From assembly GCA_016720145.1 (NCBI GenBank), contig JADJXV010000003.1, positions 372,001-436,000 on the forward strand: a stretch of 64,000 nucleotides of DNA. Reading direction: 5' to 3'. The translations under genes were made by a program, and so were the position numbers. A model generated the notes under the pieces. It made no database searches and was not told where the DNA came from. It saw nothing but the letters and a program-made list of their open reading frames with translations. Within the stretch, counting starts at the first letter, position 1, and each line of letters begins with the position of its first letter. The DNA is from Ignavibacteria bacterium (GTDB lineage: Bacteria; Bacteroidota; Ignavibacteria; Kapaibacteriales; UBA961). Positions 9,467 through 19,301 of the stretch are shown here, in pieces.

Positions 9467-11461
9467 ATGAAAGATACTCTCAAGCTGCTTGCTGTAATTA
9501 TCTCATTGTATTTCTATTTTGGTAGTATATCATACCTTCGAGCACAAGAAATATCTACCAATGAAGTTGATATCTCGTTAGATTCACTTCTTTCTATCCC
9601 TGTCAATACTGCAACTAAATCCTGGCAAAAAACGAAAGAAACTCCGGCTTCTGTCACCATTATTACTGATAAAGATATTGTACGATTCGGCTATCGTACG
9701 CTTGAAGATGTACTTCGAAATGTTCGGAGCTTTTATGTAAGTAATGACAGAAACTACACGTACATAGGAGTACGGGGATTCAGCCGGCCGACAGATTATA
9801 ACAATAGAATTCTCCTCTTACTCAATGGTCAGACGATGAATGAAAATATCTACGGTTCTGCTCCTCTCGGTAATGATTTCCCTATTTCTCCGGATTATAT
9901 TCTTCGAATTGAAATCGTACGGGGACCGAGCTCGGTCATGTATGGTACAGGAGCGGTCTTTGCAACCATCAATGTCGTTACCAAATCAGGCAGTGCATTA
10001 AATAAATTACAGGTATCGGGTGAATACGGGAGTTTTGGTCAAAAAGCAGCCAGCGTGCAGTACGGTAATGTACTATCGGGTATTGACTTTTCAATAGGAA
10101 CTTATTATGGTAATTTTACAGGACAAAAATTATTCTTTAAAGATTTTGAAGGTGATAGTATTTCCCATGGATTTAGTGACAAGCTAGCAGATGCCGAACA
10201 GATGTATAGTATAGCCGCAACGGCAAAGTATAAGAATTGGTCATTTCAGATCTTTAAATCTCATCGAGAAAAACACGTACCGACAGGTGCTTGGGGAACA
10301 GAATTTAATGATGAAAGGCACAAAACAATTGACAATTATATGAATACACAGTTGCACTATTTACATGATTTTTCGCCCGATTTATCACTAGTTAATAGAT
10401 TATACTATCAACAATATTACTACGAAGGAGCATATCCATATTCAAGCTATGTCTCTGAAGAATCAACAGTTAATTACGCACTCGGTGGTGAATCATTATT
10501 GAAGTGGGATGTGTCGGCGAGTAATCGCTTTAATATTGGCGTAGAATATCGCACGAATTTGAGAGCAGAGATGGAATTTATGCCGTCGGATTCTATGATA
10601 TTAAAGGTTAATTCTCCATTCCAAATGTTTTCAGCTTTCCTAAGTAATGAATATCAAATAACGACGGATTTGTCCTCAACAATCGGATTTCGGTATGATA
10701 CTTATTCTACCGGTACTAATGCAATTACTCCTCGAATGGCTCTTGTCTATAACCCAACTGAAAAAACCACGTTGAAGCTATTATATGGTTCTGCGTTTAG
10801 AACGCCGAATTTATATGAAATCTCGTATTATGATGTTCAGACGGGCACGAAAATTAGTTCAAATCTTCAGCCTGAGCGATGTCGTACTTTCGAATTTGTC
10901 GCTGAACAGCAGCTCAGTGAAGAGTTTTATTTGGTATCTTCACTCTATAGATTTTCAACCATTAATTTAATTGATGTAGAGATTGACGGTACTGATTCTA
11001 TGTCACAATTCCGCAATTCCGCTTCGAACATTGCCTATGGAGCTGAGCTTGAGGCAACTATAAGACTTTCAAATGGCTTACGTAGCTATGCCAGTATCTG
11101 CTATCAAAGAGTCAGGAATTCTTACGATTCTCTACTCACTAATTCTCCAGAAGCAGTATTTAAGTGTGGGATTGCATTCCAGATAGCATCTTATTTATCA
11201 GTTTCACTCGACGGACTATTTGAGACTTCGAGAATTACCGTTAAATATGATGATAAAGATCATGCTGTTGCTACCGAACCCTTTGCTTTAGTTAATCTTA
11301 CGATCAACTCTTTACCATTATGGAATGGATTATCATTTACTGCTCAGGTTCGAAATTTGCTGAACAGTTCGTACAGCTATCCTGGTGGAATTGAACATGA
11401 TAATGCTATGATCGAGCAAGACAAACGGAATTTTTGGTTAAAAGTATCTCTCGAGTTATAA
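9467..11461 (+). CDS. TonB-dependent outer-membrane receptor
   Basis: The 664-residue protein has a signal peptide (about residues 1-26), a plug domain (PASVTIITDKDIVRFGYRTL, RILLLLNGQTMNENIYGS, and IEIVRGPSSVMYGTGAVFAT, about 45-170), and a 22-strand-type barrel ending NFWLKVSLEL. Regions like SAFRTPNLYEISYYDVQTG and PERCRTFEFV are typical of siderophore or cobalamin-type receptors, but the ligand is not identifiable. It is followed 2 bp later by a YfiR-like gene and then a histidine kinase, a known gene arrangement in which the receptor and YfiR protein are linked to signalling; an exporter-type signalling function is therefore as likely as nutrient uptake. Confidence 0.85.
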   Translation: MKDTLKLLAVIISLYFYFGSISYLRAQEISTNEVDISLDSLLSIPVNTATKSWQKTKETPASVTIITDKDIVRFGYRTLEDVLRNVRSFYVSNDRNYTYIGVRGFSRPTDYNNRILLLLNGQTMNENIYGSAPLGNDFPISPDYILRIEIVRGPSSVMYGTGAVFATINVVTKSGSALNKLQVSGEYGSFGQKAASVQYGNVLSGIDFSIGTYYGNFTGQKLFFKDFEGDSISHGFSDKLADAEQMYSIAATAKYKNWSFQIFKSHREKHVPTGAWGTEFNDERHKTIDNYMNTQLHYLHDFSPDLSLVNRLYYQQYYYEGAYPYSSYVSEESTVNYALGGESLLKWDVSASNRFNIGVEYRTNLRAEMEFMPSDSMILKVNSPFQMFSAFLSNEYQITTDLSSTIGFRYDTYSTGTNAITPRMALVYNPTEKTTLKLLYGSAFRTPNLYEISYYDVQTGTKISSNLQPERCRTFEFVAEQQLSEEFYLVSSLYRFSTINLIDVEIDGTDSMSQFRNSASNIAYGAELEATIRLSNGLRSYASICYQRVRNSYDSLLTNSPEAVFKCGIAFQIASYLSVSLDGLFETSRITVKYDDKDHAVATEPFALVNLTINSLPLWNGLSFTAQVRNLLNSSYSYPGGIEHDNAMIEQDKRNFWLKVSLEL

Positions 11462-11463
11462 TA

Positions 11464-12051
11464 ATGCAATTCCAGATTCTCTCTAAAATAGTTGTATTTC
11501 TAATCCTCATCCAATGTTACTTTGGTAGCTCACCTAATTCCTATGCCCAAGAAACAGATCTATCCCCTTCGAATCACATACCTATTTTATGCAAGGTGCT
11601 TTCTTTCGACCGTAATTTAAAACAGCGCTCACCGACAGTAATAAAGATCGGCTTGGTTTATCAAAGTAAATACCGTACTTCACTCAATACCATGTATGAA
11701 ATACAGCGATATTTTATTGAACATTCCATTAAAATTTCCGGTATAAATGTAGCTGTTAGATTGATAGATCTTTCGGAAGAAAATTTGTCAACTATCATTA
11801 ATTCTGAAGATATTACGGTACTCTACATTGCGCCGCTTCGAGCTTATAATATTGCGTCGTTGCATGGGTTGTGTGCTACCAAAAAAATCCGGTCTATCAC
11901 CGGAGTATCAGACTATGTATCTGAAGGAATTTCAGTAGGTGTGGGCACAAAAGGGGGTAAAGCTGAGATTATCATTAATCGACCATCAAGCAATAGAGAG
12001 GGAGCGGATTATTCTGCTCAACTGCTAAAACTATCTCGAATTATCGAGTAA
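11464..12051 (+). CDS. YfiR-like periplasmic protein (DUF4154)
   Basis: The start is set at ATG 11464, giving a signal peptide (MQFQILSKIVVFLILIQCYF...). The 195-residue product matches the YfiR/DUF4154 fold: PTVIKIGLVYQSKYRTSL, DITVLYIAPLRAYNI, SITGVSDYVSEGISVGVGTK and IIINRPSSNREGADYSAQLL. In Pseudomonas, YfiR is a periplasmic repressor of the diguanylate cyclase YfiN; in other groups YfiR-like genes sit between TonB receptors and sensor kinases, as here. It begins 2 bp after the receptor stop and ends 5 bp before the kinase start, so the three genes form one operon. It probably passes a periplasmic signal to the kinase (inference). Confidence 0.75.
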   Translation: MQFQILSKIVVFLILIQCYFGSSPNSYAQETDLSPSNHIPILCKVLSFDRNLKQRSPTVIKIGLVYQSKYRTSLNTMYEIQRYFIEHSIKISGINVAVRLIDLSEENLSTIINSEDITVLYIAPLRAYNIASLHGLCATKKIRSITGVSDYVSEGISVGVGTKGGKAEIIINRPSSNREGADYSAQLLKLSRIIE

Positions 12052-12056
12052 ATTAT

Positions 12057-13532
12057 ATGATTATTCAATCGTTTCAGAATACAATATCAGTCTTGACCAA
12101 AATCCAGAAGCATATAATTTCTATGCTGAATAGACTTTCGCTTCGCACGAAATTAGTATTTCTTTTATGTGGTTTTATAGCATCGATATCTTTTGGATTG
12201 ACGTTGTTGTTGCCGGCGAAGCTTGAGGATGAAGCACTCATAACCGTCGCCAACCTATCAAAAACGATGACGGAGATGACGTCCAATAATATCAGTTCCG
12301 GCGTACTCTTTGCCGATACACTTGCAATTAAAGATGAATTGCTCACGATAAAGAAATCAACGTCAATAGAGTTTATTGTGGTGCGAGATACTACCGGTGT
12401 TATACTCGGTTCTATAGATTATGATCAAGTCAAGGGAACTGAATTTGACGGTCGTAAGGATACAACAGGTATTACATCCGAAGGGAGTATTTATTGCGTG
12501 GTACAGCCGATAAAGCATGATGGAATAATTATTGGGAAGCTGACACTTGGAGTTTCGATCCAAACCATTCGAGATCAGCTCGATTCTACAAAACGTACCT
12601 TTCTATTGATTGTGATTGTGCTATTTGTAATCGGGGCAATATTGATATATTTTTTCAGCCGATTTATTACCAACTCACTGCGTTCGGTGGTAGAATCAGC
12701 CGAAATAATCACGTCCGGAGATTTATCTCATCGAGCTTCTGTTTTATCCCATGATGAGATTGGGCATCTTGCAGCATCATTTAACACAATGGTCGATAAT
12801 TTGCAGAAAGCACTAATTAAAGAACGAGACATGCGTTTGCTCAAAACCCGGTTCGTCAATACTATTTCTCATGAATTCAGAACACCTCTCACCGGAATTG
12901 GTATATCTGCTGATATTTTAGAACATTACGATGAGATATTGACATTAGAGCAGAAAAAATCTGAAATCAATAAAATTAAACAGAGAGTTAGTGAATTGAC
13001 GGATCTTATGGATGATTTTTTATTACACAGTACAGTCGAATCTTTACGGGAGTTTTTCACAGTTACACCAATTAATGTAAGACTAATTCTTGAGCATTCT
13101 ATCGATGATATCCGTCGAATTGCACAAGAAGAAGAAATCACCATCAACAGTAATTTTGCGGAAGAATCTTATATAATTCAAGGTGATGCAAATATTTTGC
13201 ATTATGTATGCAGTAGTATTATTTCTAATGCTGTTAAGTTTTCTAGAAAAGGTGGTGAAATATATATTTCTATCAATTATTCCTCTAATCGTGATACAAT
13301 TAGTATTGTAATCCAAGACTTTGGAATAGGTATTCCTGAGTCGGATATTGATTTTATTTTCACTCAATTTTATCGTGGTTCTAATACAGCAGAAATACCG
13401 GGCACCGGAATCGGTTTGTCTATTAGTAAAGAGTTTATCGAACTTCACAACGGTAGGATCACTGCTCAAAGTACACCTACGCAAGGCACGATATTTACAA
13501 TAGAACTACCGGTTGTCTATAAAAAATTCTAG
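12057..13532 (+). CDS. Membrane sensor histidine kinase (HAMP, HisKA, HATPase)
   Basis: The 491-residue protein has a transmembrane helix at about 30-52, a periplasmic sensor of about 125 residues, a second helix at 181-200, and a HAMP domain (about 200-253). The HisKA motif ISHEFRTPLTG places the phospho-accepting His at residue 272. The ATPase domain shows the N box (SSIISNAVKFS), G1 (DFGIGIPESD) and G2 (GTGIGLSISKEF). ATG 12123 (MLNRLSLRTKLVFLL) is an alternative start that would remove 22 residues. No response regulator is adjacent, so the partner is outside this cluster. The YfiR-like gene 5 bp upstream suggests the sensor domain reads a periplasmic YfiR state. Confidence 0.88.
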   Translation: MIIQSFQNTISVLTKIQKHIISMLNRLSLRTKLVFLLCGFIASISFGLTLLLPAKLEDEALITVANLSKTMTEMTSNNISSGVLFADTLAIKDELLTIKKSTSIEFIVVRDTTGVILGSIDYDQVKGTEFDGRKDTTGITSEGSIYCVVQPIKHDGIIIGKLTLGVSIQTIRDQLDSTKRTFLLIVIVLFVIGAILIYFFSRFITNSLRSVVESAEIITSGDLSHRASVLSHDEIGHLAASFNTMVDNLQKALIKERDMRLLKTRFVNTISHEFRTPLTGIGISADILEHYDEILTLEQKKSEINKIKQRVSELTDLMDDFLLHSTVESLREFFTVTPINVRLILEHSIDDIRRIAQEEEITINSNFAEESYIIQGDANILHYVCSSIISNAVKFSRKGGEIYISINYSSNRDTISIVIQDFGIGIPESDIDFIFTQFYRGSNTAEIPGTGIGLSISKEFIELHNGRITAQSTPTQGTIFTIELPVVYKKF

Positions 13533-13583
13533 TGTTCTGTTAATTTCGAGCCCACCTTTATGTTCTGCAAGCGAGTTTTCTTG

Positions 13584-13591
13584 TAATTTTG
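13584..13591 (+). promoter_or_regulatory. TAnnTTTG -7 element directly before the 2-oxoglutarate dehydrogenase gene
   Basis: TAATTTTG ends exactly 10 nt before the TTG start codon at 13602. It matches the Bacteroidota -7 consensus. No good -33 TTG was found 17-23 nt upstream. The position implies a very short or absent 5' leader. Confidence 0.4.
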
Positions 13592-13601
13592 TAATGATTA
13601 T

Positions 13602-16600
13602 TTGTCCAACAACCCCTACTTCAATATGCTAACTCTTAATTCTGCTTACATTGATGAAATGTACGCCGATTTTCTCCGTGACCCGGACTCGGTTGACCAA
13701 CAATGGAAAATCTATTTTCAGCAAAATTATACCCGAAATTCTCAAAACGGAGCTGCTTCTTCGGATGGCTTATCTACCGGTAATACTTCTAATAGTAATA
13801 CATCTAATGGTAGTTCTTCTAATGGAATTAACGATGTACAATCCTTACAACCTATTCTAAATCAACAAACTACGCCGCCTACACCCACTCCTGTCTTGCA
13901 ATCAAATCCTATCGTAACTCCTCAATCTACGCCAAAAAGCACTGTATATCTGGGAGCAGGAGACACAATCGAGCCAATGAGCGGTATCACAGCAAAGATC
14001 GCTGAAAATATGATACATAGTCTGAATGTACCTACTGCCACTTCAGTCCGTTCGATTCCGGTCAAAGTATTAGAAGAAAACCGCAGACTTATAAACAAAC
14101 ATCTAGCCATTCTCCGTCGCCCAAAGGTAAGCTTTACCCATATCCTCGCTTGGGGTATCGTCAAAGCACTGATCAAGTATCCCCAAATGAATGATGCATT
14201 TGCAATGGTCGATGGGCTGCCGTCGCGTATTAAACGGAGTTCGGTCAATATCGGACTTGCTGCCGATACCACCCGTAAAGACGGCTCCCGTTTACTCGTC
14301 GTTCCAAGCGTAAAGCAAGCTCAACTTTTAAATTTCTCAGACTTTTGTAAAGGATATGATGAATTGATTGCAAAGGCGCGAGCCGGCAAACTGAATCTTG
14401 ACGAACTGATGGGCGCATCGGTCTCACTCACAAATCCCGGTACAATAGGTACGGTAGCATCTATCCCTCGACTCATGGAAGGACAAGGATTAATCATTGC
14501 AAGTGGAGCCATTGAGTATCCGGCTGAATTCATGGCAGTCATGCCTGATATTCTCTCTACTCTCGCTATCAGCAAAGTAATTACACTCACAAGTACCTAT
14601 GATCATCGAATAATTCAAGGTGCAGAATCTGGTGAATTTTTAGCGTATCTTCATAAATTACTCATTGGCGAAGAACGCTTTTACGATCAGATATTTGCTA
14701 CGCTTCGTATCCCATACGAACCGATGAAATGGAGTATGGACAAACGGTTGAATCCGTTTGGTTCTCAAGATGAACTCGAGAAATTGGATAAAGAAGCATG
14801 TGTTTCACAGATGATTCATTCTTACAGAGTTAGAGGACATTTGCTTTCCAATATTAATCCTCTTGGCTTGCAATCCTACTATTATCCAGAGCTTGATCCT
14901 GCACATTATGGTTTTACTATATGGGACTTAGACCGAGAGTTCGACACTGGCGGAGTAGGTGGTCACAACCGTGCACCACTGAGAGAGATCATCGATATAC
15001 TTCGTGACACCTATTGTGGTAAAATTGCAATTGAGTATATGTATATACAAGATCCTGAGAAGAAACATTGGATTCAAAAGCGTATCGAACCAAATCATTT
15101 TTCGACAAAAATTGGAAAAGAAGAACAAGTACATACATATTTAAAACTTTTAGAAGCTGAAGCATTTGAGCAGTATTTACAGACAAAATACATAGGTGCT
15201 AAACGTTTCTCACTTGAAGGCGCAGAAACGACGATTACTTTTCTCGATAAAATTTTAGAATTAGCTGCATCCACTAACCTTCATTCAGTGGTCATCGGCA
15301 TGGCACACAGAGGTCGCTTGAATGTACTTGCTAATATTCTAGAGAAACCATACGAACAGATTTTCGATGAATTTGAAGGTAATTTTAAAACAGGCACGTA
15401 TCAGGGTTCGGGTGATGTGAAATACCACCTTGGTGCCAAAGGTGATTTTGTATCACGACTCAATGATAAAATCAACGTTATCTTAGCTCCTAATCCAAGC
15501 CACCTCGAAGCTGTGAACCCTGTGGTAGAAGGTATGGCACGAGCCATGGATGATGAAATTAAAGATAAAACGTGTTCACTCACATTGCCAATTTTGATAC
15601 ATGGCGATGCTGCCTTCGCCGGTCAGGGAGTAGTACCGGAAACACTTAATTTATCTCGTCTTGCAGGATATCGTACCGGTGGAACAATTAATATAATTAT
15701 TAATAATCAAATCGGCTTCACGACTTCTCCCGATGACGCCCGTTCGACGACGTATGCCTCAGATATCGCAAAAATGCTTCAAGTACCAATCCTCCATGTC
15801 AATGGTGACGATCCGGAAGCCGTCCGCACAGCCGCTCTCTTCGCGTTTGATTACCGGCAGAAATACAAAGATGATGTCATTGTTGATATCATTTGCTATC
15901 GTAAATGGGGACACAACGAAGCCGATGAACCTGGATATACACAGCCACTTCTCTATAAAAAAATCAAACGTCAAATGCCGGTACGACAGTTATACCATCA
16001 GCAACTTATTGAAGAAAAAGCATTGTTGAGTGAAGAGCTCGATCGATTGAGCGGTGATTTCAAAGAAGAGCTCAACGAAGCTTTTGCTGATCGAACCGTC
16101 GAGGCGACGTTTACTAACAACAAATTCATCAATGATGGCGCAGATATTTTTGCGAGAGTCCATACTTCCCTTTCCTCAGAAGTATTACATCACATTGTTT
16201 CAAAAATTTCAACCCTACCTTCTGGATTTACTCCCAATCCTAAAGTGGTTGATTTATTAGCACGACGTAGTAAAATGATTGATGCTCAGACTCCATCCAT
16301 CGACTGGGCAATGGGTGAAGCGCTAGCTTTTGGGTCGATGCTGTTAGACAAAAAAACTGTTCGTATGTCAGGACAAGATTGCGGACGTGGTACGTTTAGC
16401 CATCGCCATGCTATTCTCCATGATTATAATACGGAAGAACAGCTCATCCTTCTCAATCATTTATCTGAAGATCAAGCACATTTGTGGTTGTACAATAGTC
16501 CACTGTCAGAATTTGCAGTGCTAGGATTTGAATATGGTTACAGCGCAATTACTACCGGTGGTCTTACGCTTTGGGAGGCGCAATTCGGTGATTTTACGAA

Positions 16601-17324
16601 TGGCGCACAAGTGATTATCGATCAATTTATTACGAGTGCCGAAGAAAAATGGGGACAGGTTTCTAATTTGACAATGTTGCTTCCGCATGGTTATGAAGGT
16701 CAGGGACCCGAACACTCCAGTGCGCGGCTCGAACGCTTCTTACAGCTATGCGCCGAAGAAAATATGTTTGTGTGTAATTTCACTACTCCTGCTCAATATT
16801 TCCATGCACTCCGCCGCCAAGTATATGCAGCGTATAGAAAACCGATGATTGTAATGTCTCCGAAAGGCATATTACGTCAGCCGATTTCCTCGCTTGCCGA
16901 ATTTACAGATCGACAATTTGAAGAAATTATCGACGATTCTACTATTTCAAATCTTGATTCTGTTCGACGTGTGATTTTCTGTTCGGGTAAGGTCTATTAC
17001 GACCTCCTCGCCGAGCGTACGAAAATCGAAGCACAAGACGTGGCAATTGTACGCGTGGAACAGTTATATCCTTTCCATGAAAAACGTGCCGCTGAAGTTT
17101 TAGAACGATATCCAAAAGCGCAGACTATCGTTTGGGCGCAGGAAGAACCTAAGAATATGGGAAGTTGGAGTTTTATCGCCCCTCGATTTGCACCCATACT
17201 CAGAGGCAATCAACGCCTCTTTTATGCTGGTCGTCCCGAAAGCGCAAGCACTGCAGCAGGTTACGGTAAAGTCCATGAACAGGAACGCCTTGCGCTGTTA
17301 CGAGCAGCGTATTCTGTAGTGTAA
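13602..17324 (+). CDS. kgd: Multifunctional 2-oxoglutarate dehydrogenase, E2 inner-core domain fused to E1 (OdhA/Kgd type)
   Basis: This 1240-residue TCA-cycle protein starts at TTG 13602 (SNNPYFNMLTLNSAYIDEMY); ATG 13626 is the alternative. After a short E1-type N-terminal segment and a Ser/Asn/Pro-rich linker (about 45-110), an E2 acyltransferase-like domain follows (about 115-360) with the active-site region TYDHRIIQGAESGEF. The E1 part (from about 400) has thiamine-diphosphate motifs: VVIGMAHRGRLNVLAN, LPILIHGDAAFAGQGVV, and NIIINNQIGFTTSPDDARST, and ends TAAGYGKVHEQERLALLRAA. Fusions of this type (actinobacterial OdhA/Kgd and some Bacteroidota-related groups) lack a lipoyl domain and rely on a partner E2. 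A terminator follows at 17344. Confidence 0.92.
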   Translation: MSNNPYFNMLTLNSAYIDEMYADFLRDPDSVDQQWKIYFQQNYTRNSQNGAASSDGLSTGNTSNSNTSNGSSSNGINDVQSLQPILNQQTTPPTPTPVLQSNPIVTPQSTPKSTVYLGAGDTIEPMSGITAKIAENMIHSLNVPTATSVRSIPVKVLEENRRLINKHLAILRRPKVSFTHILAWGIVKALIKYPQMNDAFAMVDGLPSRIKRSSVNIGLAADTTRKDGSRLLVVPSVKQAQLLNFSDFCKGYDELIAKARAGKLNLDELMGASVSLTNPGTIGTVASIPRLMEGQGLIIASGAIEYPAEFMAVMPDILSTLAISKVITLTSTYDHRIIQGAESGEFLAYLHKLLIGEERFYDQIFATLRIPYEPMKWSMDKRLNPFGSQDELEKLDKEACVSQMIHSYRVRGHLLSNINPLGLQSYYYPELDPAHYGFTIWDLDREFDTGGVGGHNRAPLREIIDILRDTYCGKIAIEYMYIQDPEKKHWIQKRIEPNHFSTKIGKEEQVHTYLKLLEAEAFEQYLQTKYIGAKRFSLEGAETTITFLDKILELAASTNLHSVVIGMAHRGRLNVLANILEKPYEQIFDEFEGNFKTGTYQGSGDVKYHLGAKGDFVSRLNDKINVILAPNPSHLEAVNPVVEGMARAMDDEIKDKTCSLTLPILIHGDAAFAGQGVVPETLNLSRLAGYRTGGTINIIINNQIGFTTSPDDARSTTYASDIAKMLQVPILHVNGDDPEAVRTAALFAFDYRQKYKDDVIVDIICYRKWGHNEADEPGYTQPLLYKKIKRQMPVRQLYHQQLIEEKALLSEELDRLSGDFKEELNEAFADRTVEATFTNNKFINDGADIFARVHTSLSSEVLHHIVSKISTLPSGFTPNPKVVDLLARRSKMIDAQTPSIDWAMGEALAFGSMLLDKKTVRMSGQDCGRGTFSHRHAILHDYNTEEQLILLNHLSEDQAHLWLYNSPLSEFAVLGFEYGYSAITTGGLTLWEAQFGDFTNGAQVIIDQFITSAEEKWGQVSNLTMLLPHGYEGQGPEHSSARLERFLQLCAEENMFVCNFTTPAQYFHALRRQVYAAYRKPMIVMSPKGILRQPISSLAEFTDRQFEEIIDDSTISNLDSVRRVIFCSGKVYYDLLAERTKIEAQDVAIVRVEQLYPFHEKRAAEVLERYPKAQTIVWAQEEPKNMGSWSFIAPRFAPILRGNQRLFYAGRPESASTAAGYGKVHEQERLALLRAAYSVV

Positions 17325-17343
17325 TTATTTGGGAGTTCTATCG

Positions 17344-17381
17344 AAAAAGAGCTCGATATGGTGATATCGGGCTCTTTTTTT
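17344..17381 (+). terminator. Intrinsic terminator after the 2-oxoglutarate dehydrogenase gene
   Basis: AAAAAGAGCTCGATAT and ATATCGGGCTCTTTTT form a long stem around GGTG with one mismatch region, followed by a run of seven T. It starts 20 bp after the stop codon. The remaining 219 bp to the next gene show no further feature. Confidence 0.85.
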
Positions 17382-17600
17382 ATATGAGATGCGTCACAAT
17401 AGAATGAAAAGCGAAATCTTTACCTGACGCCGCTTGGAATAACTCGAAAGATAAAATCTTTATTACAAGGTTTAGAATTTGTACAACACAGTCAATTCAT
17501 CAGAAACCGATTACATGACCTAGTATTTAGACATTCAAGACTAATTTCTACAACCTATTTATTTTAGAACAGTTATATTCATATATTAAAAGGTATTTTC

Positions 17601-18191
17601 ATGAAAACCTCTCTCTTACTCGCTTTGTGCGGTTATCTTTTCTCGCTTTCTTCCTGCAAATCTACATCCGAACCTGAGCCCACAGCAATGTACACATTAA
17701 GTGGTAGAATTGACAATCAGAACCATATCGCCTTGCCGAATGATGCGCGTTTGGTGGTGGCGTGGTTTGTTGTTGACCCGCATTCAGGATATGTCTATAC
17801 GTACGGTGATGGAGCAATTAACCTGACAAATAACACATTTACGGTAAAATTTGCTAATAAGCCACCGTATGAAGCTCGCCCCAATTCTGGCATTGGTCTA
17901 GCATATATCGCACTCGTCAGTTCGGCGATTCCCCAAAATGGAATCGTGTCTGACCTTCCACCTTTGATGAAATTTTATGGTGTAGTGGATAGTGCAGCCG
18001 TTATATACATTGAAGACAGTACGCTCTCCAAGCCCACGAGCTGGATTAGTAAATTTAGTAACGGCTATAGTTTCAGTACTGCCGTCTTTTCCGCGACCGG
18101 GTATGATTATTTTGTACCAGCTGCCCCATCAAATATTACATTACGAATCGATACCACGATAACCGAATTTAGTTCCGTTAATTGGTATTAA
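17601..18191 (+). CDS. Secreted lipoprotein, hypothetical
   Basis: The 196-residue protein has a lipoprotein signal peptide with lipobox LSSC (Cys19) followed by a Ser/Pro/Glu linker (KSTSEPEPTAM). The rest is beta-rich (YTLSGRIDNQNHIALPNDAR, RLVVAWFVVDPHSG, TYGDGAINLTNNTFTVKF), with a late YDYFVPAAPSNITLRID stretch. No family was recognised. The SD-like AAAAGG precedes the ATG by 6 nt. It is 19 bp upstream of the metallo-hydrolase gene and could be co-transcribed with it. Confidence 0.75.
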   Translation: MKTSLLLALCGYLFSLSSCKSTSEPEPTAMYTLSGRIDNQNHIALPNDARLVVAWFVVDPHSGYVYTYGDGAINLTNNTFTVKFANKPPYEARPNSGIGLAYIALVSSAIPQNGIVSDLPPLMKFYGVVDSAAVIYIEDSTLSKPTSWISKFSNGYSFSTAVFSATGYDYFVPAAPSNITLRIDTTITEFSSVNWY

Positions 18192-18210
18192 CTTCTACAG
18201 ACTCACTTCA

Positions 18211-19230
18211 ATGCCCAAATCAAAACCTCACTTCATCAATGGAAAATTCCGTAACATCCAGCATGTGAATATGTTGGGTGAAAAACGTGTACAGCTCCCG
18301 AATGAAGAAAACTACAGTTCAGGTAATGTCATGTGGCAGTTTTTCATGGCCGACAAAAAGCTCCGTACTCCCCAACATCACTTCCCTGTTCATCAGCTTA
18401 CATCCTCCCAATTTCAGTATTCCCCTTCTCATACGCTTCGTGCATGGTGGCTTGGTCATTCCTCGACCTTACTTGAGCTTGGTGGGCGGCGGTATCTACT
18501 CGATCCTGTCTTCTGTAAACGGGCATCATTTACGCAGCTCATTGGTCCGAAACGGTTTCACCCAAGTCCGGTAGAGATCCGCGATATTCCACAGGTTGAC
18601 GCTGTAATTCTCTCGCACGACCATTACGACCATACAGATTATCATACTATTAAGATATTGTCAAAGTCAAATACGCTCTTTTACGTTCCTCTTGGGATGA
18701 AGAAAATCCTCGAATCATGGGGATGCAAGCCAAATAATATCATAGAATTAAACTGGTGGGACGAAATATTGGACGGTCCAAATCGATTAGTTGCAACTCC
18801 CGCACGGCATTTTTCGGGACGTAGTTTGTTCAATCGATTTGAGACTTTGTGGTGTTCGTGGAGTATCCTCGGCAACGACCAATCGGTCTTCTACTGCGGC
18901 GACAGCGGCCGCATGGACGGTTTTCAAGAAATCCGCGACGAACTCGGTACTTTCGACCTGACGATTATGCCGATAGGCGCGTATCATCCTGCATGGCGGG
19001 ATATTCATACCAATGCCGAGGAAGCACATGATGCTCATATTACGTTGGGTGGTAAAGTGATGTTGCCGGTGCATTGGGGCACATTTGATCTTGCGTTGCA
19101 TCCGTGGGATGAGCCAATCGAACATCTGCTTGAGCTCGCCGGCAAAGCGAATACAACAATCACGACTCCGCAGATTGGTGAGGAAATTAATTTTGAGAAT
19201 TTGCAGCGAAGTCCTTGGTGGAGAAAATAG
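18211..19230 (+). CDS. Metallo-beta-lactamase-fold hydrolase, UlaG/NAPE-PLD-like
   Basis: The 339-residue protein contains the zinc-binding motif HDHYDHTD (about residues 136-143) after VDAVILS, plus WWLGHSSTLLELGGRRYLLDPVF, LVATPARHFSGRSLF, and VFYCGDSGRMDGF, each matching the order of conserved loops in this family. KVMLPVHWGTFDLALHPWDEP near the C-terminus supplies the last histidine. These enzymes hydrolyse phosphodiester or lactone bonds; NAPE-PLD-like members act on N-acyl-phosphatidylethanolamine, but the substrate here is unknown. No signal peptide is visible, so it is probably cytoplasmic. A terminator follows. Confidence 0.85.
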   Translation: MPKSKPHFINGKFRNIQHVNMLGEKRVQLPNEENYSSGNVMWQFFMADKKLRTPQHHFPVHQLTSSQFQYSPSHTLRAWWLGHSSTLLELGGRRYLLDPVFCKRASFTQLIGPKRFHPSPVEIRDIPQVDAVILSHDHYDHTDYHTIKILSKSNTLFYVPLGMKKILESWGCKPNNIIELNWWDEILDGPNRLVATPARHFSGRSLFNRFETLWCSWSILGNDQSVFYCGDSGRMDGFQEIRDELGTFDLTIMPIGAYHPAWRDIHTNAEEAHDAHITLGGKVMLPVHWGTFDLALHPWDEPIEHLLELAGKANTTITTPQIGEEINFENLQRSPWWRK

Positions 19231-19250
19231 TTAAGAGTGGCGTAAAAAAC

Positions 19251-19284
19251 AACAGCCCGTGATGTATTCATCTCGGGCTGTTTT
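19251..19284 (+). terminator. Intrinsic terminator after the metallo-hydrolase gene
   Basis: AACAGCCCG (19251-19259) pairs with CGGGCTGTT (19274-19282), and T residues follow. It lies 21 bp after the stop codon. Confidence 0.8.
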
Positions 19285-19301
19285 GTTACGAAATGGTTCG
19301 C

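Noticed and set aside
13651..16260. Various short ORFs inside the 2-oxoglutarate dehydrogenase gene
   Set aside because: They overlap a clearly conserved long protein in another frame and show no family match.
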